Assembly: GCF_002979455.1 (NCBI RefSeq)
Contig: NZ_PCOU01000021.1
Coordinates: 30,779 to 94,778 of the forward strand
From: Chryseobacterium sp. MYb7
GTDB taxonomy: Bacteria > Bacteroidota > Bacteroidia > Flavobacteriales > Weeksellaceae
Reading direction: 5' to 3'
DNA length: 64,000 bases
Position numbers and translations under genes: made by a program. Below, one piece after another: positions 61,248-64,000 of this stretch. The notes under the pieces were generated by a model, which was not told where the DNA came from, did not search any database, and saw nothing but the letters and a program-made list of their open reading frames with translations. Position 1 is the first letter of the stretch; every line of letters starts with the position of its first letter.

Positions 61248-62825
61248 ATGCAAGATTCATTAGTAGAATATGGAGCGCGTAGAGTGATCATTACGATTAC
61301 TGCTATCCTTTGTGCCCTTCTTGAAATTGTAGACTCCACGATTGTAAATGTTGCCTTGAATGAAATGAAGGGGAATCTTGGATCTACACTTTCAGAAGTG
61401 GGATGGGTAATTACGGCTTATGCCATTGGTAACGTAATTATAGTACCAATGACGAGCTGGCTTTCCCAGCAGTTTGGGCGTAGAAATTACTTTGCGGCAT
61501 CCATCATTATATTTACCATATTTTCATTTTTATGTGGAAATGCGACCAATATTTGGGAACTCGTGTTCTTCAGATTGATGCAGGGAATCGGTGGGGGAGC
61601 CTTATTGGTAACTTCACAAACGATCATTACGGAATCTTATCCGATTGAAAAAAGAAGTATGGCTCAGGCCATTTATGGTTTGGGAGTAATTATCGGTCCT
61701 ACCTTAGGTCCGCCTCTTGGAGGATATATTGTTGATAATTTCAGCTGGCCCTATATTTTCTATATTAATATTCCGATTGGGATTGCAGCAACCTTGATGA
61801 CGCTGCAGTTTGTAAGAAGTCCGAAATATGCAGAAAAACGTAAAGTCTCGGATGTAGACTGGATTGGAATTGGATTACTGGCAGTAACAGTAGGTTCATT
61901 ACAGTTCATTTTGGAAAGAGGTCACGAAGAAGACTGGTTTGCCAGCGGAATGATTGTAGCCTTTACAGTGGCTGCTGTTTTAGGATTTATATTATTCCTT
62001 TGGAGAGAACTTACCTTTAAATATCCAATTGTTGAGCTTAGGGTACTTAAAAATAGTAATTTAAGAATCGGAACCATGATGTCTTTCGTCCTTGGATTTG
62101 GATTGTATGGTTCCACGTTCATTGTTCCTTTGTATACCCAGAGTATTTTGGGCTGGACGGCACTTCAGTCAGGAGCATTGATGATTCCGGCTGCATTGAC
62201 AACGGCCTTTATGATGCCTATTATTGGTAGGCTCTTAGCAAAAGGGGCAAAACAACAAATTCTGGTTTCATTAGGACTATTCATCTTCTTTGTTTATAGT
62301 TTCTGGGGATACAAAATTCTAACTCCGGATACCAGCAAAGATGCCTTTTTCTGGATGCTGATCGTAAGAGGAGCAGGTTTAGGACTATTGTTTATTCCAA
62401 TCACCTCTTTGTCATTAAGTACTTTGAAAGGGCAGGAGATTGGTCAGGGAGCAGCCTTCACAGGGATGATGAGACAGCTGGGAGGATCTTTCGGGATTGC
62501 AGCCATCACAACCTTTATTGCCAATGCAGGCCAGAAATACAGGAATAATCTGATTTCCCACCTGGACGAAAACAGTTTTGAAGTTCAGCAAAGGCTCGCA
62601 GCTCTTAAAGCCAGTTTTGTAGCAAAGGGAATGACACCTGATGCAGCAATGAATGCAGCTTATAAAATGCTCGATATGTCTGTAACCAAACAGGCAACGG
62701 TCTTATCTTATATGGATGTATTTCTTTATCTCGGAATCGTATTCCTGATATGTATTCCGTTTATCTTACTCGTAAAAGAAAGAAAGAGCAAAGAAAAAAT
62801 AGATTTGAGTGAAGCAATGCACTAA
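61248..62825 (+). CDS. emrB: DHA2-family MFS multidrug permease (EmrB-like)
   Basis: 525-aa permease with 14 predicted membrane segments. The early motif LEIVDSTIVNVALNEMKGNL is the DHA2 motif D1; SWLSQQFGRRNYF is the MFS loop 2-3 motif; FFRLMQGIGGGALLVTSQ and GPTLGPPLGGYIVDNFSW follow. It pumps drugs or metabolites using the proton gradient with EmrA and TolC. Substrates are unknown. A terminator closes the operon. Confidence 0.94.
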   Translation: MQDSLVEYGARRVIITITAILCALLEIVDSTIVNVALNEMKGNLGSTLSEVGWVITAYAIGNVIIVPMTSWLSQQFGRRNYFAASIIIFTIFSFLCGNATNIWELVFFRLMQGIGGGALLVTSQTIITESYPIEKRSMAQAIYGLGVIIGPTLGPPLGGYIVDNFSWPYIFYINIPIGIAATLMTLQFVRSPKYAEKRKVSDVDWIGIGLLAVTVGSLQFILERGHEEDWFASGMIVAFTVAAVLGFILFLWRELTFKYPIVELRVLKNSNLRIGTMMSFVLGFGLYGSTFIVPLYTQSILGWTALQSGALMIPAALTTAFMMPIIGRLLAKGAKQQILVSLGLFIFFVYSFWGYKILTPDTSKDAFFWMLIVRGAGLGLLFIPITSLSLSTLKGQEIGQGAAFTGMMRQLGGSFGIAAITTFIANAGQKYRNNLISHLDENSFEVQQRLAALKASFVAKGMTPDAAMNAAYKMLDMSVTKQATVLSYMDVFLYLGIVFLICIPFILLVKERKSKEKIDLSEAMH

Positions 62826-62837
62826 ATTTTAATATAA

Positions 62838-62867
62838 AACCTTCGAAATTCTCGAAGGTTTTTTTTG
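62838..62867 (+). terminator. Terminator of the tetR-emrAB operon
   Basis: AACCTTCGA (62838-62846), loop AATTC, TCGAAGGTT (62852-62860) followed by TTTTTT. Confidence 0.88.
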
Positions 62868-63296
62868 TTATTTCTGTCGTAAAATAATAGAAGACAATAT
62901 CTTTCAGTTTTTATTTTGTTCAATAAAAAATAATATCACTTATTGGAGAGTTTATTTATTTTTTCTAGCTTTACAATACCAAATGAAAAAATATGAATAG
63001 ATTCCCTCATCTCTCCACAGCCTTTTCAAACAAGCTTTACCTGAGTACCGTACCGGATTTTATCTGAATTCGGTTGTTAATATCAACTTACTGAGCTGCT
63101 TTTTTTACTTTGTTTTTTATATTCATGAAAGACAATTTCCCATTTCCGAAGACTGTATGAAGTACTGTTTTTCACCTCATTACTTAATTTAACCTTGTTT
63201 TCAAACTAATAACTTATTACATATGAATCAAATTCAATTGCGGAAACTTACCTGGCATTATCAGATTTCAGAAAAAATGATGTTTATCTTCCTGAA
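62868..63296. other. Spacer with possible decayed coding sequence
   Basis: Contains a 24-codon ORF at 62993-63067 (MNRFPHLSTAFSNKLYLSTV then PDFI) and, from about 63206, an open frame without ATG (ITYESNSIAETYLALSDFRK, then NDVYLPE) that joins the gene at 63297. Both have coding-like composition and suggest loss of an earlier gene or of a gene start. No promoter was identified. Confidence 0.4.
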
Positions 63297-63818
63297 ATGA
63301 ATCAGGCTCAGATTATAGCAGATTTCTTTCCCGGAACTTTTACAGAGCTTACCCAGCGCCTCTCTGATATTACAGGAGCTTTCTACGGAGGGATGCTCAA
63401 ACAGATCGGAAAACTTTACGGAGCAGAAGCTATCGAAGAGCTTTCCAGCACTTTTATGTATGATCTTGGATCAAGAATGGCATTAAGGAACCTTGAAGCA
63501 AAACCTAGTCTGCAGCCCGGAATTCCGGCTGTAGCAAAAATATTGATAGGAGCAGTTTTTACATCCAGTCCCGAATATAACTTTGACTTTAAAGAATTAA
63601 ATGACTATAAATGTGAATTGCTGATTAAAGGAGTAGACCGTTACCATAAAATCACCCAAAGCCTGCAGATCGCGGGTCTGCTGAAATGGCCAGTCATCAA
63701 ACCTTTCATACAAGGCGTTTGCGATACTATGGGGCTGGATGTTTTACTTGAAATAAAAGTACTCAAGCTCGATCCGGACAGCTCTTGCAGTTATCATATC
63801 ATTATCTCAGAAAAGTAA
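63297..63818 (+). CDS. Hypothetical protein, start uncertain
   Basis: 173-aa soluble protein from ATG 63297 (MNQAQIIADFFPGTFTELTQ). It has a helical first half with GAFYGGMLKQIGKLYGAEAI and EELSSTFMYDLGSRMALRNL, then alternating strands (YKCELLIKGVDRYHKITQSL; VLLEIKVLKLDPDSSCSYHI). No family was recognised. The same frame stays open upstream to about 63206 with coding-like residues but no ATG; an ATG at 63224 in the adjacent frame would join it if one base were restored. So the gene may be 5'-damaged, or translation may start at 63297. Terminator at 63855. Confidence 0.6.
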   Translation: MNQAQIIADFFPGTFTELTQRLSDITGAFYGGMLKQIGKLYGAEAIEELSSTFMYDLGSRMALRNLEAKPSLQPGIPAVAKILIGAVFTSSPEYNFDFKELNDYKCELLIKGVDRYHKITQSLQIAGLLKWPVIKPFIQGVCDTMGLDVLLEIKVLKLDPDSSCSYHIIISEK

Positions 63819-63854
63819 GATCAAATATCAATAAAAGCGGATTTTAGTCTAGTC

Positions 63855-63884
63855 ATGGTCGGAAGAAATTTCCGACCATTTTTT
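63855..63884. terminator. Bidirectional terminator at the right edge
   Basis: ATGGTCGGAA (63855-63864) pairs with TTCCGACCAT (63870-63879), followed by TTTTTA. It lies between the convergent ends of the 63297 gene and the edge gene. Confidence 0.8.
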
Positions 63885-63889
63885 ATGTT

Positions 63890-64000
63890 TTAAGTTTTGA
63901 AGACTTTTGCAGGATCACCCCCCGCAAATATTATTAGAATTGCGGTAATCATATCCCGAAGTTCCATAGCGATGCGTCTTTTAGCTGTTTTATATCCTAA
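63890..64000 (-). CDS. 3' end of a gene cut by the window edge
   Basis: Minus strand: 36 codons without a stop from the window edge to TAA at 63890 (GYKTAKRRIAMELRDMITAI then LIIFAGGDPAKVFKT). Basic start, hydrophobic middle. It is followed by the terminator at 63855-63884, as expected for a real gene end. Too short to assign. Confidence 0.5.
   Translation of the reverse strand, partial: LGYKTAKRRIAMELRDMITAILIIFAGGDPAKVFKT

Noticed and set aside
1..64000. tRNA, rRNA, prophage or insertion-sequence genes
   Set aside because: No cloverleaf, rRNA-like block, integrase, transposase or phage structural gene was found while reading the window.

Overview
The window looks like chromosome of a Chryseobacterium-type flavobacterium (Bacteroidota, Flavobacteriia). 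The DNA is AT-rich. Promoters follow the Bacteroidota pattern (TTG, about 17-23 nt, TAnnTTTG) and ribosome binding sites are largely absent. The type IX secretion and gliding genes porV, porU and gldJ are present, several proteins carry type IX sorting tails (one shows a clear NPxxD-type start), and there is a chromosomal subclass B1 metallo-beta-lactamase. Genus is an inference from these traits; no rRNA or tRNA gene was seen.

Layout. 1-9.5 kb: mutS2-like ATPase, GNAT acetyltransferase, a frameshifted acyltransferase-3 pseudogene, ung, a lipoprotein/DUF456 pair, a gene remnant, an MscS channel, pdxJ and an esterase. 9.5-12.2 kb: a compact graspetide (microviridin-like RiPP) cluster with two precursors that share a leader and end in TxKYPSDG-acidic cores, a hairpin attenuator, and two overlapping ATP-grasp ligase genes. 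12.3-16.3 kb: an operon of SDR, acyl-CoA synthetase and mevalonate-diphosphate decarboxylase. 16.3-27.2 kb: EEP phosphatase, small enzymes, TauE/DUF1634, DUF1543-purK, a cation:proton antiporter, a hydrolase, an EamA transporter and purE. 27.2-31.8 kb: two tandem BspA-like surface proteins, a YiaAB membrane protein, a candidate structured RNA and an RHS-like lipoprotein. 31.9-38.2 kb: ahcY, a PNPOx-like protein, a phosphopantetheinyl transferase, a FUSC-like transporter, and the metallo-beta-lactamase followed by a 3 x 90 bp tandem repeat that supplies its stop codon. 38.2-46.6 kb: porV-porU divergent from gldJ-murF. 46.6-51.6 kb: NUDIX, SRPBCC, a small orphan gene, an AraC regulator and two secreted proteins. 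51.7-57.7 kb: a barrel protein-lptC-anmK operon, an aldehyde dehydrogenase and DNA polymerase III delta'. 58-62.9 kb: a TetR-TolC-EmrA-EmrB efflux operon. The right edge holds a probably 5'-damaged hypothetical gene and the 3' end of another gene.

The most notable system is the graspetide cluster. The class is known (microviridins; multicore examples from Chryseobacterium), but these precursors combine a double-glycine-like leader end, Asp-rich acceptors in the core and a second conserved VT(S/T)P-acid motif just before the main core. No dedicated protease or exporter is encoded beside them. Other points worth attention are seven genes whose start codon lies only 4-5 nt after a -7 box (predicted leaderless mRNAs), a TetR promoter buried in palindromes, several families of small dispersed intergenic repeats, and a lipoprotein-type metallo-beta-lactamase.
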